Source: Dentipellis sp. KUC8613
Taxonomy: Eukaryota; Basidiomycota; Agaricomycetes; Russulales; Hericiaceae
Assembly (NCBI GenBank): GCA_002286715.1
Contig: NSJX01000003.1
Coordinates: 980,680-1,044,679 of the forward strand
Reading direction: 5' to 3'
DNA: 64,000 bases
This document shows, piece after piece, positions 33,112 to 43,754 of this stretch (its first letter is position 1; every line of letters begins with the position of its first letter). The notes beneath the pieces are model-generated. The model was not told the origin of the DNA, did not search any database, and saw nothing but the letters and a program-made list of their open reading frames with translations. The translations under genes and the position numbers were made by a program.

Positions 33112-33449
33112 GAGGGAGAGAGGCAAGAGGCGCGGAGACAAGTTGCCGGTGCCTGCCGGGGTCGGGGCACGGGACTCAGGCTGCGCGGTCACGAGGTGGA
33201 CGCGTCTCCCAAGCGGCGGTAAATTGGATCAATGGATCAATAAATTGAATTACCTTGTCCACTACGCGTTCTTCTTCGCTTGTGACCCGCTGCCATCGCA
33301 CCATGCAGCTCCTTCCTTCCATGCCATCCCCGGCGCTCTCCTCCCGCACACACGTGCTCCCATCTTCAAATTTGCTTTTCAAGCGCTTCCCCATCCCCTA
33401 CCGTCCTTGAGCTCCTTGCTCTTTCCCCCCTCCGGTCGTCTGCTCCCTC
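33112..33449. promoter_or_regulatory. Divergent promoter region of MED5 and the PL8 lyase
   Basis: Contains a short AT-rich repeat (ggatcaatggatcaataaattgaatta, 33226-33252) and a CT-rich run from 33300 to 33445 just before the lyase ATG. No gene seen. Confidence 0.4.
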
Positions 33450-36352
33450 ATGGCTGTCCTTTTTGCCCTGCTCTGCCTCATCACTGCGGCATGCTCTTTG
33501 CCTTATCCTACTAACAACACTCTTTTACTGACCTCCGTGTCGTCCACTCCTTCCTCATCACCAGTCGTTCTTTCAACCCCTTCCACTCTCTTGACTTCTA
33601 CTTCTCTCTCTACCATCACACTCCCTTCACCGACTTCCTATAGCTCTCGCATCGAGTCTATTTCTTCGATCGAAACCACCAGTGTCTTTGTCAATGTCTC
33701 ATCTTCGAGTCCGACCTCGACCGCTGCCCCATCTACCTCAACCGTGGACCCAGTGACGCTGGGGGACATGCAAACTGTGCTTCAGAGGAGGCTGTCATTT
33801 ATTACTGTGAGCTCAACCAACGTATCCAACATTTCTGCTTGGTCAGTCCATTTATCAGGTTTAGTGAGTAGATTCTTAAATTCATTGTGTACAGGTTGTC
33901 GTCCTTGGACTCGGCTGGCAAATGGCCCGACTCCGAAGTGGATTATTCCACTGGTTGTGATGCTCAACGCGCGAATTGGCCAGCTGGGAATCACTGGATT
34001 CGTATATGTAGGGGGACACCATGACTTTCAACTTCGCGCAAATTCACTCCTGATTACTCTGCAGTGACTATGTCCGCCGCATGGCATGGCGGCCTACAAG
34101 GAGCAGAACAATGGGTCAAAAGCGAACCCCTCTCCAATGCGATATCTCTGGCCATGTCATGGTGGTTCGACCGAGACTTCACGACGCCTGGCTGTCTCGA
34201 CCAAGGTGGCACAAGCAGCTGCCCTTGTGGTACCCCTGGGTTGTGGAATACTAATTGGTTCTCCAATGTAAGCATTGTCTGAAGATGTACAACTTGCATA
34301 GCTGACCTTGAAATAGGTCATCCTCGTCCCTCGCCTCGTTGGCGAGAGCTGTTTGCTCTACAATGCCTCGCTGAGTGCCCAACAGTTCAATAGCTGCGCG
34401 ACAATGACGGCGCGCTCGTATGACACCTTCTATGAAGGCAATAAATCCTACCTTTCCGGAGCAAATATCTTGGACGTCGCCAAAATTGGTATCGACTTGT
34501 CGCTGCTTACGACCAATGCAACATTGATAACTGAGGCATATGGACGTATCCACGCGGAAGTCGTCATCGAGCCTGGTATCATGGTCGACGGTATTAAACC
34601 GGATGGCAGCTTCGGTCAACACGGAGGTCTGTTATACAACGGAAATTATGGGAAAGACTAGTGAGTACATCCTCCAACGTAGCGCAGTGTCGGGATCTTA
34701 CAGGCTTTTTTCAGCTCCAATGATGTCTTGGAATTAGAAATTGACGCGGGAGGAACCCAGTTTGCGGCGTCCACAGCTTCTCAAGATGCCTTCACAACCC
34801 TCATTGACGGAGACCAGTGGATGATATACCGCAATGTACTGACCAACGTCCTACACTGGGATTTTGTAAGTTCTCACCACCCGCGTTCTGTTGCTGAAAT
34901 TTCTCATACACCAATAGAGCTCACTTCCTAGATTCATCTCGTTCCCTGTGATCGACGCACAGTATGTCTCAGTTATATTCTAATTTCATTCTATTTATGA
35001 CGATCTACAGAGCCACAGGAAGCCTTAACCTGAATCTCTCTGAGATCCAGGAGCTAGGGGAACTGTGGAATTCATCCACAATGTCAGATGTCTACAATAG
35101 CCTCGTCAAACCGACCAAGACGGCCAATGCTGGGTATTTGAATGGGAATCGTAATTTTTACGACAACGATTACATGGTAGGGCATTTCGTTATACGTTCC
35201 CCTTCGATCCTGATTTTCAACTGTCTTATAGGTGCAGCGCGGCGACGGCTACGTGTCGACCCTGAAGATGTACTCCACGAGAACAAAAAATACGGAGTGC
35301 ACCAACTCGCAAAATGTACGTCGTCGTCTCATGCACTAGAGATTACGCCGCCGAACTATTCACAGCCGCTCGGATTCCACCTGGCGGACGGCACGTTGTA
35401 CAACTACGTCCAAGGGAACGAGTATGAAGATATTGCTGCTGCATGGGACTGGAATCTGATCCCCGGTATCACCGTTGACTATGGAGCGACACCACTGAAT
35501 TGCAACAACGCGGAGTGGACTGGGCTTGAAGCATTCGTCGGCGGTGTCTCGGACGGCAAGGTTGGAGCAGCCGCCATGAAGTATACCAACCCGTACACCA
35601 AGACGTTGAGTTGGCAGAAGGCTTGGTTCTTCCTCGACGACAATGTGCAGCATGTCATCGTCTCCAACATCACCTCCACCAGCAACGCCTCGGTTTACTC
35701 GGTCCTTGACCAACGCCGCCATGCAGGCGACATCTACGTCAACGGACATCGCGGCACACCCAAGAGCAACGCGTCCGAACCCACATCTTCCCTTTGGCAT
35801 GGAAACATGGGCTACACGTTTGACGCCCCCTCCACATGCGTGTCAGTATCGGTAGGCGAGCACACGGGTGCCTGGTCTGCCATCGGCACATCCACCCAGC
35901 CGCCCACCACCGTCGACCTGTTCGCAGCATGGATCGAGCACAAGGATCTTCGGGCCCCCGTTTCCTACTCCGTTTTCCCCGGCACTGATTTCAAGACGTT
36001 CCAGCAGAAGAGCAAGCAGCGGACGATCCGCACGTTGCAGAACGACGGCCGCATCTCCGCAATCTACGATGTAGACAACGAAAAGGTATACGCCATCTTC
36101 TGGGACGTCTCCGGCGGGACCCTGCATTCCGTACCCTCAATCCTGCAGGGTCCAGCGACCATCACGGCGTCAGGCAACTCGGCCGTGATCCTCGACTTGA
36201 AGAGCAGGCAGCTTTCCGTATCAGATCCCTCTCAGACTTTAACTACTTTAGAGGTCGACGTCACATTCGGTGTACTTGGACGCAAGAAAGCCGCTTTCAT
36301 TTTACCTACCGGGGGAGCAGCCGGAAGTACTGTGACCAAAAAGTTGACGTGA
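33450..36352 (+). CDS. Secreted polysaccharide lyase family 8 protein
   Basis: About 850 residues, nine or so exons. A signal peptide (MAVLFALLCLITAACSLP) and an unusual Ser/Thr-rich stretch of about 90 residues come first. The alpha/alpha toroid follows: WLSSLDSAGKWPDSEVDY, AQRANWPAGNHWIRI, LSNAISLAMSWWFDRDF, and GLWNTNWFSNVILVPRLVG with the likely catalytic Asn. DGIKPDGSFGQHGGLLYNGN-YGKDY supplies the catalytic His and Tyr. The beta-sandwich half shows WDWNLIPGITVDYG, AWFFLDDNVQHVIVSNI and EHKDLRAPVSYSVFPG. Known PL8 enzymes cleave hyaluronan, chondroitin, xanthan or glucuronan-type polymers; the substrate here cannot be assigned. Probably secreted for nutrition or wall remodelling. Confidence 0.9.
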
Positions 36353-36521
36353 TCGGACTGCATGGTTCATATCTGGACATCGTACAGTTTTGTCGTAGTG
36401 CATATAGTTCATACAGATAGTGCATGGTCGACGGATATCGCTGAACCCGATGTTTTGTTTCCAAAATGCGAAATGGATGAGAGAGCACTAAGGATTACAG
36501 AATGAGAGCCTAATGAACAAA

Positions 36522-37462
36522 TCAGAACGCAGCTGCCGCAGGTGCCTCGTATGCAGGCTCCTGTGCCTGATACGCGGGCTCCTCCGCGACGGGTGCAGCA
36601 GCCTGGGGAATGAGAGGCTCCCTCTGCTCGGACGATGGCTCGGAGACGATCTTGTCGACGGGAGGCTCCAAGATCTGCACGGCGTCGGGAAGGGGCTTGC
36701 GGGGGCCGAGCTGGCCCTCGGGGTCCCAGCCCTTCATGCTAGAAAGACGGTCAATATGAAAGTAGATGATGAGAGATAATCTAGGACGTACATCTTGACC
36801 TTGATTCCGAGGACACCCTGGCGGAGCAGGACGTGGCGGACGGCGTAGTCGACGAAGTCACGGGCAGGCTGACCGGAGTGGATCATGAAGCCGTCGGTGA
36901 ACTTCATCGACTTGGCACGGGCAGCACGGAGCTTGCCAGAGACAACGACCTCGCAACCCTTGGCACCAGACTCCATAACGAAGCGAAGGACACCGTAGCA
37001 AGCCCTAGATAAGCAAGCAGACATGAGAAAGAGTTACGTGTAACAGTATATGCAAACATACCTCCGGATGGCAAGGCCACCGAGGAGCTTGTAGCGCAAG
37101 CTCTCGCACTGCGCAACAGCAGAGAGGCCACGGTATTGCACCTTCTCGGCGTACAGCTCGAGGGAGTTCTCGGGGAACTTGAAGCGCTTTTGGACGAGGG
37201 CGGTAAGCTCACGGATGCGGCGGCCCTTCTCGCCGAGGACCTCCTGGGTGTGGGTAGCACGGATGATAATCTTGAACATATATTAAGTCTGTGCTCATCA
37301 AACAAGGGGGTCATTACACACCTCCGTGCGCGCGTGGGTAACACGGACGTCGCAACCAGAGTAACCCTCCTCCGAGAGCTCGCGGGTGAAGAATTCGTTG
37401 AGTTCCGCACGGAAGACACCGTCGGCCACGAACTTGCGCTTCTTGCTGATTTGTGCGGACAT
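36522..37462 (-). CDS. RPS3: 40S ribosomal protein uS3
   Basis: About 250 residues, five exons. Starts [20 protein letters not shown], then [20 protein letters not shown], the KH domain [42 protein letters not shown], and the C-terminal domain [20 protein letters not shown] with [20 protein letters not shown]. The tail is Pro/Ala/Glu-rich with [11 protein letters not shown] repeats, as in other basidiomycetes. Component of the mRNA entry site of the small subunit; in other fungi also involved in DNA repair. Its 5' side faces a tiny spliced unit at 37.8 kb. Confidence 0.96.
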
Positions 37463-37745
37463 TTTGAGGAGTTGGCGGGCTGGACGAAAGATTGTCAACT
37501 CGAGTTCCATCAAAGCTATCCCATCCAAACCCTCGCAGATCCATCCATCCTCAAAGCACCGTTCCTGCCGTCAGTAATTCCTCAAAGTAGGATGGATCCT
37601 GGGACGTCTGGACGGACACATTGGACAGAAAACGAACCTTGAGGAGGGGACTTGGGGACGCCGAAAGCTTTGCCTTGGAGCGGGATAGTCGATGATCTCT
37701 GACTGCCTTGGGTTCGGGCAAATTTGAGCGGAGTTTCAACCACGG

Positions 37746-37755
37746 CTATATAAGG
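37746..37755 (+). promoter_or_regulatory. TATA box of the small unit at 37.8 kb
   Basis: CTATATAAGG lies about 60 bp before the ATG at 37811 and is followed by a pyrimidine-rich stretch (CCTCTCTTCCTATCTTCC), a typical fungal transcription-start context. Its orientation on the plus strand points away from uS3. Confidence 0.5.
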
Positions 37756-37810
37756 ACAGCCAAAAATCGCTCCAGCCCATTGACTGTTTCCTCTCTTCCT
37801 ATCTTCCTAC

Positions 37811-38115
37811 ATGGTGAGTCTCTTATTCTTTTCTTTCTTCATCGATGAAGAGCGTTGTATCATCAACCACCACTGGCACCTCTTAGTCGACACGCTGCGC
37901 GTTGTAGAATTACGATTTTACCAACGCGTATTTCTGACATGAATGACCTTCTGAGATTTTCTTTATGCTTTCCCCTTCATTGCCTGTCTCTGTGATGCCA
38001 GCGCATTGCTAACTGTTTTTTGCTTGTGCTGCAGGTGTCATTCGGCGACGCTGGTGTTATGGGCCCCCGCTATGGTCCTGATGTGGGAATCATGTATCAG
38101 TGTAGCATTATCTAG
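37811..38115 (+). CDS. Tiny spliced ORF or non-coding host transcript
   Basis: An ATG at 37811 is followed at once by a GTGAGT donor. A 221-nt intron (37814-38034, ending TGCTGCAG) joins to GTGTCATTCGGC, giving a 27-codon ORF (VSFGDAGVMGPRYGPDVG...). A second intron (GTGTAG...AGCAG, about 38099-38144) is possible and would shorten it to about 21 codons. The architecture (TATA box, pyrimidine-rich start, ATG-only first exon, longish intron) resembles a highly expressed ribosomal-protein gene, but the peptide matches none I know. The intron is long for this genome and could host a small RNA; a CTGA...ATGA...CTGA series at 37931-37954 hints at C/D boxes but is weak. Confidence 0.35.
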
Positions 38116-38471
38116 CCATCCGAATTGAAGTCTTTTGCTAGCAGATAATGGTTGTGCAGTGCGTGTAGGTAACAATTGAGTGCGCATGACCGGCTGGCGT
38201 ATCTCCACTAGCTTGCAGTTTGAGGATTTTTGCTGGTATTAGGACGCAGTCCGACGGAAAGCGGACGTCCGATTGGATATAAGTAGGTCCATGACGTTGG
38301 GTAGTTTCAGTTAGTCAGGTACGCGTTTGGTATCTTATCTCTATCTCGCTCTGATATGTACCAAGTAGGCACTCCTGGTTCACGCATAATAAAGCTCTGT
38401 TCTCAGAGACAGGGCCCGCATCCTCCTGCTTATCACCACCGCAGGCTCCCCTATACACCCCCGAAGTGAAG
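38116..38471. other. Upstream region of the amidase gene
   Basis: No coding potential seen. Probably the amidase promoter and the 3' end of the small unit. Confidence 0.4.
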
Positions 38472-40565
38472 ATGCCTGGCAATTGGCAAGAATTGATCGC
38501 GGACAAGCAGCGGAGGCGCGAGGCTTCTATTCCCAAAGAGTGGATCATTCAGCTTCCGTCCGACGATGTGTTGGATGTCACACCCATCCCCCGCGAAAGC
38601 GGTCTATTGTCTGCCAAAGAGCTCGAAATCACAGAGCTGGACAACGTGCCTCTTCTGCTCAAGAAATTAGCATCGGGGGAATGGTCGGCAGTAGAGGTCA
38701 CCACGGCGTTCGCGAAGCGGGCTGTGATTGCACACCAGTTGGTGAGCTGTGTGCTTTCGCATTGCATATCGACCCGTAGGTCTCAACTCAGCGCGAACTC
38801 TAGACCAACTGCCTCACAGAAATCTTCATCGATCGCGCGCTTGAGCGGGCTGCCTGGTTGGATGAACAGCTGAAGACGACGGGCAAAGTCGTCGGACCCT
38901 TGCATGGTCTTCCGATTTCTCTGAAGGATCAAATCACCATTAAGGGCCTGGAGACGACCATGGGTAGGTGCCGGACGCCGTATGCCCCTATACAATTGAC
39001 TCACAATTTTACAGGTTACGCGTCGTGGATTGGCAAGTATGCCGAAAAAGACGCTACGCTCACGGAGATCCTGCACGAATGCGGTGCTGTGCTCTATGTC
39101 CGTACGAACGTGCCGCAGACGCTCATGGTACTGTATCTAATTGGTCACCTCTACGAATATTGCGGCTTAATTCGGCATAGTACCCCGAAACCTATAATCT
39201 GGTCTTCGGCCGCACGCTCAACCCGTACAATCGGAAGTTGACCAGCGGCGGTTCTTCTGGAGGAGAGGGCGTCCTCATAGCTATGAGAGGCAGCCCGTTG
39301 GGAGTAGGTTCAGACATCGGAGGGTACGCAGACGACTTCACACTTACTTCTGCATGCTGACTTGTATTAGCTCTGTCCGCATCCCTGCTGCTCACAACGG
39401 CCTGTTCGGGTTGAGGCCCTCGTATAACCGCATACCATACCAAGGAGCCGTCAATTCACAGGAGGGGCAGGATTCCCTCCCTTCGGTGCTAGGCCCACTT
39501 TCGAACGACCTTGGCGGCATCAAGACGTTCGTGCAGAGTGTGGTCGGCCGTAAGCCTTGGTACAAGGATCCGCTGGCCGTGCGCAAGCCATGGAACGAAG
39601 ACGAGTATCAACTCGTTGAACACGGCGGTGGGAAGAAACTGTGCTTCGGAATTCTGTGGAATGATGGGGTCATTAAGCCTCATCCACCTGTCATTCGGGC
39701 TCTTGAACTGACAAAGAAAGCGCTCTTGGCTGCGGGCCACGAGGGTACGAATTTCTTTATCTGTGACCTTTGTTTCGAGTGCTTACCGTGAGTAGTGGTT
39801 GACTGGAAGCCGTACAAGCATGCGGAGATGTATGCCATCACGGTAAGCAAGCACAGGCGAAGATTGGAAGGGAAAACTGATTTCTGGCGTGGTTAGGGCG
39901 CTATGTGGACCGCAGGCGGCGTTGCCGACTATTTGGCCGTCACGTCCTTGTCCGGGGAGCCCCTCTTATACAGCATGGAAGGTCCAGACGATCCGAAGCG
40001 ATCCCTCTATCTGTCAGAAGAGTCCATCTCTGTTTTCGAGCTGTGGGAACTACAGAAGAAGAGGATCGCTTTGAGGAAGGAGTATTTGGATTACTGGCAG
40101 AGCTCCGTCAATCTCACCTCTACCGGGCGTCCGGTTGACGCATTGATATCCCCTGTCGCCCCTTACGCTCCTCACCCCCACGGAAAGAACCAGTGAGTAT
40201 CAAGTGCGGGGCTCCAATACATTTGCGTCGTCTAACCAAGTCATTAGGGGCGCGGAATATACCATGATTTGGAACTCATACGACTACAGCGCCTGCACTT
40301 TCCCGGTAACAAAGGTCGACCTCTCACTCGACCAGCCTCAGCCGCGTGACGAGTTCCTGTCCGAGAAGGATGAGGCGATCTACAAGCTATGTATGTGTCT
40401 CTCTTAGCCTTCTGCTGCCTGCTGTTGCTGAGCATTATGCGTCTAGACGACACCCCCGAGACGTATAAGAATGCACCTGTTTCCCTTCAGCTAGTTGGTC
40501 GTACATTGGAAGAGGAAGCTGTCATTCGGATGACAGAGATAGTTTCTGGCTCGCTTCGTGGTTGA
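38472..40565 (+). CDS. Amidase-signature family amidase
   Basis: About 580 residues, eight or so exons. Hydrolyses amide bonds; fungal relatives include acetamidases and general amidases, cytosolic. Seen: ITELDNVPLLLKKLASGEWSAVEVTTAFAKRA, then GPLHGLPISLKDQITIKGLET with the catalytic Lys, FGRTLNPYNRKLTSGGSSGGEG with the bridging Ser, and SDIGGSVRIPAAHNGLFGLRP with the Ser nucleophile (an intron falls inside this motif). The C-terminal part has DALISPVAPYAPHPHG, WNSYDYSACTFPVTKVD and PVSLQLVGRTLEEEAVI. The triad is complete, so the enzyme should be active. No signal peptide. The natural substrate is not evident. Confidence 0.9.
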
Positions 40566-40679
40566 ATGCGGTGGCGACGGTGATAAGGATGGGAAGAAGT
40601 ACATGGCTATGATCCCTAAGGAGGACCAACTGGCATACAACCTTTGTAACACTACGGAATGGAATGGTAGGATAAAGCA

Positions 40680-42442
40680 TTAGGAGCGTGCTTCGTTAAC
40701 GAAAATCCCTGCAGCACCCATTCCGCTTCCGATGCACATACTCGTGCACAAGATTTCGCCGTTGCGGCGACGCAGCTCGGCCAAGCCAGTCACCACTTGA
40801 CGAACGCCAGCTACGAAATCGTCAGGATGTTAGTGCTCCACGACTTCGACGCAGACAGTGAGAGATACGCACTCATGCCAAGGGGGTGCGTCAAGGAAAT
40901 AGAGCTTCCACTGCATTGTTGAAACAAATGATGAGAGAATTTTCAAAACCTCACGAGAAAATACGTACTTGGGGTTGATCTTGTCCATTGAAATGCCAAG
41001 ATGCTCGACGCAATAAGCAAACTGTGATGCAAAGGCTTCGTTGATCTGACCAAGATTCTCCGTCAATACCATATTGCCCAAATGAAAGTTCGGACTCTAC
41101 CTCGTAAAGATCGATGTCTTCTTTCGTTAGCCCTAGTTGGCTCAGTACCTTGGGTATAGCTACAATGGGTCCGATCCCCATAAGACGAGGCTCAACACCT
41201 GCGTATGCTCAGTAGGATATTCGAAGGTAAAGCACATCTAGGTTTACCTGCGACAGCACTACCAACCCACTTCCCCAGAATCTGCATGCCCTCCTTTTCC
41301 GCTCGTTCACGGGTGGTCATGATACACAGTGCAGCACCATCGCCAACACCGCTAGCGTTACCGGCGGTAGTAGAAGCTGTGCCCCAGTCTGGAAATACGG
41401 GCTTCAACGCTGCAAGACCTTCCAGCGTCACATTCGACCGAATAGTATCGTCTGCAGAAATCACAGCTCCTCGCAATTCAATTGGAAGGATTTCCTCGGC
41501 AAAGACACCGTTTGCAGCCGCCTACGTACGTTCAGTCAATTACGAAGATGACATGATGCACAGTGTCGATACCTTGGTAGCCCGACTGTGCGAGATGTAC
41601 GCATATTCATCTTGTTTTCGACGCGAAATATTGTAGGTCTCGGCAACCATTTCAGATGTCCAACCCATTGGCTGCGTAGGCGGTGAGATGTTGCATGCAG
41701 ATGAAATGCACACAAATCACCTGAATACAGTCCTGCGCCTGAGCATTCTCCGCTACGCCATCGGTGATGACAGGCGTAGGCCGAGGGCTATGAAGGCAGC
41801 TTAGAATATCAATAGGAAGAACAAGCAGCGTGAATGTACTTCATGGACATGCTCTCCACACCAACGGCAAGGCCAAGAGAAATCTCACCAGACTGGATGT
41901 CATGGGCAATATTCCTGATAGCCATGAGCCCGGAGGAACAAAGCCTGTTGACGGTGGATATTGGGACATAGTCGGGGATCCCAGAAGCAAGAGCAGCAGA
42001 GCGCGAGATGTAGAGGGGAGAAGGCGGATGACAGGTACCTAGAAAGCTTCATCAACGAGACGGATAGTATCATCACTACGTCCACACTGTCTTACCGACA
42101 GTAATATCCTCGATGTGTGCCGGGTTGAGTTTTGAGTCTTGCAAGGATGCCTGGTTGGGAAGTAAGGGTCTCGCATGCCACGTGACGATTTGACTATGCT
42201 CATACTCTGAACAGGGAATGGAGAAGTTCATCCACAGGGACATCTTTCAACTGTCCTTTCTTCGCGCGGCCCATAGCTGTACGTTTCGCGTAAGTAATAA
42301 CAACATCATCAGGGTTCTTCTGCAGAATGGCAGCGCGACCGCGGACAGCAGTGGAAGCAGCTCTGCCCAAGCGCGCCGGAATTCTAGAGGATGTTGGGCG
42401 GAGGAACATGGGGGAATGGGAATGCGGGGAACGAAGGAGCAC
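40680..42442 (-). CDS. POT1: 3-ketoacyl-CoA thiolase (acetyl-CoA acyltransferase)
   Basis: About 420 residues, many short exons. Last step of fatty-acid beta-oxidation. The N-terminus ([20 protein letters not shown]) is Arg/Ser-rich and could be a mitochondrial presequence; no good PTS2 is seen. Core: [61 protein letters not shown] with the nucleophilic Cys, [32 protein letters not shown], and [21 protein letters not shown] with the second Cys. The His loop is odd: where the family has GGAIALGHPLG this gene reads [11 protein letters not shown]. The His remains but two glycines are lost. Start could be 42442 or the ATG at 42409. Confidence 0.9.
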
Positions 42443-42777
42443 AATGATCCCTTAAATATAGGCGAAGGTTGAAGCAGACGCTGCTGCTGATTTGAGCCGG
42501 CTGCTGCAAAGGGCAACGAATTCCCCAGCACCAACCGCGATCAACCGCCGCATGACCGAAATTATGTAAATTCTTAGACATGGCTGAACAGAGGGGATCC
42601 GTCCGTATGCAGGGCATTACAGGCTCACTACTCGCGACGTCTTTCATCCGAGCCATGGGCAGTCATTATTAACTCCAAAGATAAAATACTTGTCACTAAA
42701 CGTGCGTCAGAATACGAACCTAGAAGTCGCTTAAGCACACATACCTAAAGTCTAAGCCCACGCCGGATCATGAGGCC
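42443..42777. other. Intergenic region
   Basis: Upstream of the thiolase and downstream of bL32m, both on the minus strand. No gene recognised. Confidence 0.45.
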
Positions 42778-43180
42778 GGTCCTGCATAAGGCCCACTACC
42801 TTCCGCCTTTGCCTTCGATTTCCATGCACGGTTCACGGCTGAGTAGCAGGTTGGGCAGAGATGGTGAGCAAGCTTGACGGAGCCGCATCCAGGGCAGTGA
42901 ACGAGATCTAACGCAAGCATCAGTGTGACCAATTGCCAGAGAATATAGAAGACGCACTCTGCTTGTCTTTGAGTCCCTTGTTCGCGCTGCGCATGGCCTT
43001 GCGGGAGTGCGAGACTTTCTTTTTGGGGACGGCAAGAAGGAATGGAGGCAGAAGTTCAAGTAGCGAATGGATCGACGGCGCGGTCCAGTTGAAAGCTGGC
43101 ACGGCAGCCGCGACAGAGAAGAAAGCTGCCCGCCAGTTGGGGAGGAGGAAGCGGGACTGGTTGAGGACGAGAGCGGCCAT
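42778..43180 (-). CDS. MRPL32: Mitochondrial large-subunit ribosomal protein bL32m
   Basis: About 120 residues, two exons. The first 55 residues (MAALVLNQSRFLLPNWRAAF ...) are the presequence that in yeast is cut by the m-AAA protease. The mature part starts near AVPKKKVSHSRKAMRSANKG, the L32 core. After a GTGCGT...TTAG intron comes NLVHCPGCGSVKLAHHLCPTCY, a CxxC...CxxC zinc ribbon, and a short basic tail ending GPYAGPAS. An in-frame ATG upstream at 43252 is ignored because the presequence starts well at 43180. Confidence 0.92.
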
Positions 43181-43307
43181 GGTAGGGACGGGGAGCGTGA
43201 CGGTGAAGCTGGCAACTCGGAGGACAAGCGCGTCAAAACTCCGACTTACCAAATCCGTCGTCCCTTCAACCGCGTCGCGCTCGCGCCCGACTCACCACCC
43301 GTCCACC
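43181..43307. promoter_or_regulatory. Shared promoter of bL32m and NDUFA5 genes
   Basis: Only 127 bp separate the two divergent start codons. Both encode mitochondrial proteins, so a shared bidirectional promoter is a reasonable inference. No clear TATA box on either strand. Confidence 0.5.
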
Positions 43308-43754
43308 ATGTTCCGTCTTACTCGTCCTCTATTCCAACAAGTCACCAAGCTCACGACGGGCATCCATGGCATTCCTGTACACAAAAACCCCCTCCCAGAG
43401 CTCTCCCGCACCTACGAAGCCACTCTCACTGCGCTTTCAAGCATCCCACAAACCTCAGTTTACCGTCAGGGTGCAGAGGCCCTCACCCTCCGCAAGCTGA
43501 AGATTGTGCAGAGCGCTGATGGAAATATCGAGGCGGTAGAGAAGCAGCTTGACGAGGGCCATATCGAGGAGTCCCTCATGATTGCGAAGGACGAATTGAG
43601 TCTGGTTGGCAAGATGGCCGAGTGGAAGGCGTATGTCTCGCTCTCATCCAACTGAGCTGTTGCTGACGTAGTATGATCTAGTTGGGAACCTTTGGAGGAA
43701 AAGCCAGAGCCAGGGCAGTGGGAGTACTTCGGCAAGGCATCCGCTGCGACATGA
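43308..43754 (+). CDS. NDUFA5: Complex I subunit NDUFA5 (B13, 29.9 kDa subunit)
   Basis: About 134 residues, two exons. Peripheral-arm subunit of mitochondrial NADH:ubiquinone oxidoreductase. Seen: FQQVTKLTTGIHGIPVHKNP, PELSRTYEATLTALSSIPQTSVYRQ in pieces, then EALTLRKLKIVQS and EESLMIAKDELSLVGKMAEWKA. After a GTATGT...CTAG intron comes WEPLEEKPEPGQWEYFGKAS. These blocks define the ETC_C1 NDUFA5 family. Presence shows the organism keeps complex I, unlike Saccharomyces yeasts. Longer plus-strand readings from 42933 overlap bL32m and are not real. Confidence 0.94.

Noticed and set aside
37814..38034. C/D-box snoRNA inside the intron
   Set aside because: The candidate C box deviates from RUGAUGA and the terminal stem is only about three pairs, so it is mentioned but not called.
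42360..42442. PTS2 peroxisomal signal at the thiolase N-terminus
   Set aside because: The Arg-rich sequence has R-I-P-A-R-L and R-L-G-R-A-A, but position five and the final His/Gln-Leu of the PTS2 pattern are missing.
42933..43300. Upstream extension of the NDUFA5 frame
   Set aside because: It overlaps bL32m on the other strand; NDUFA5 similarity begins at the ATG at 43308.
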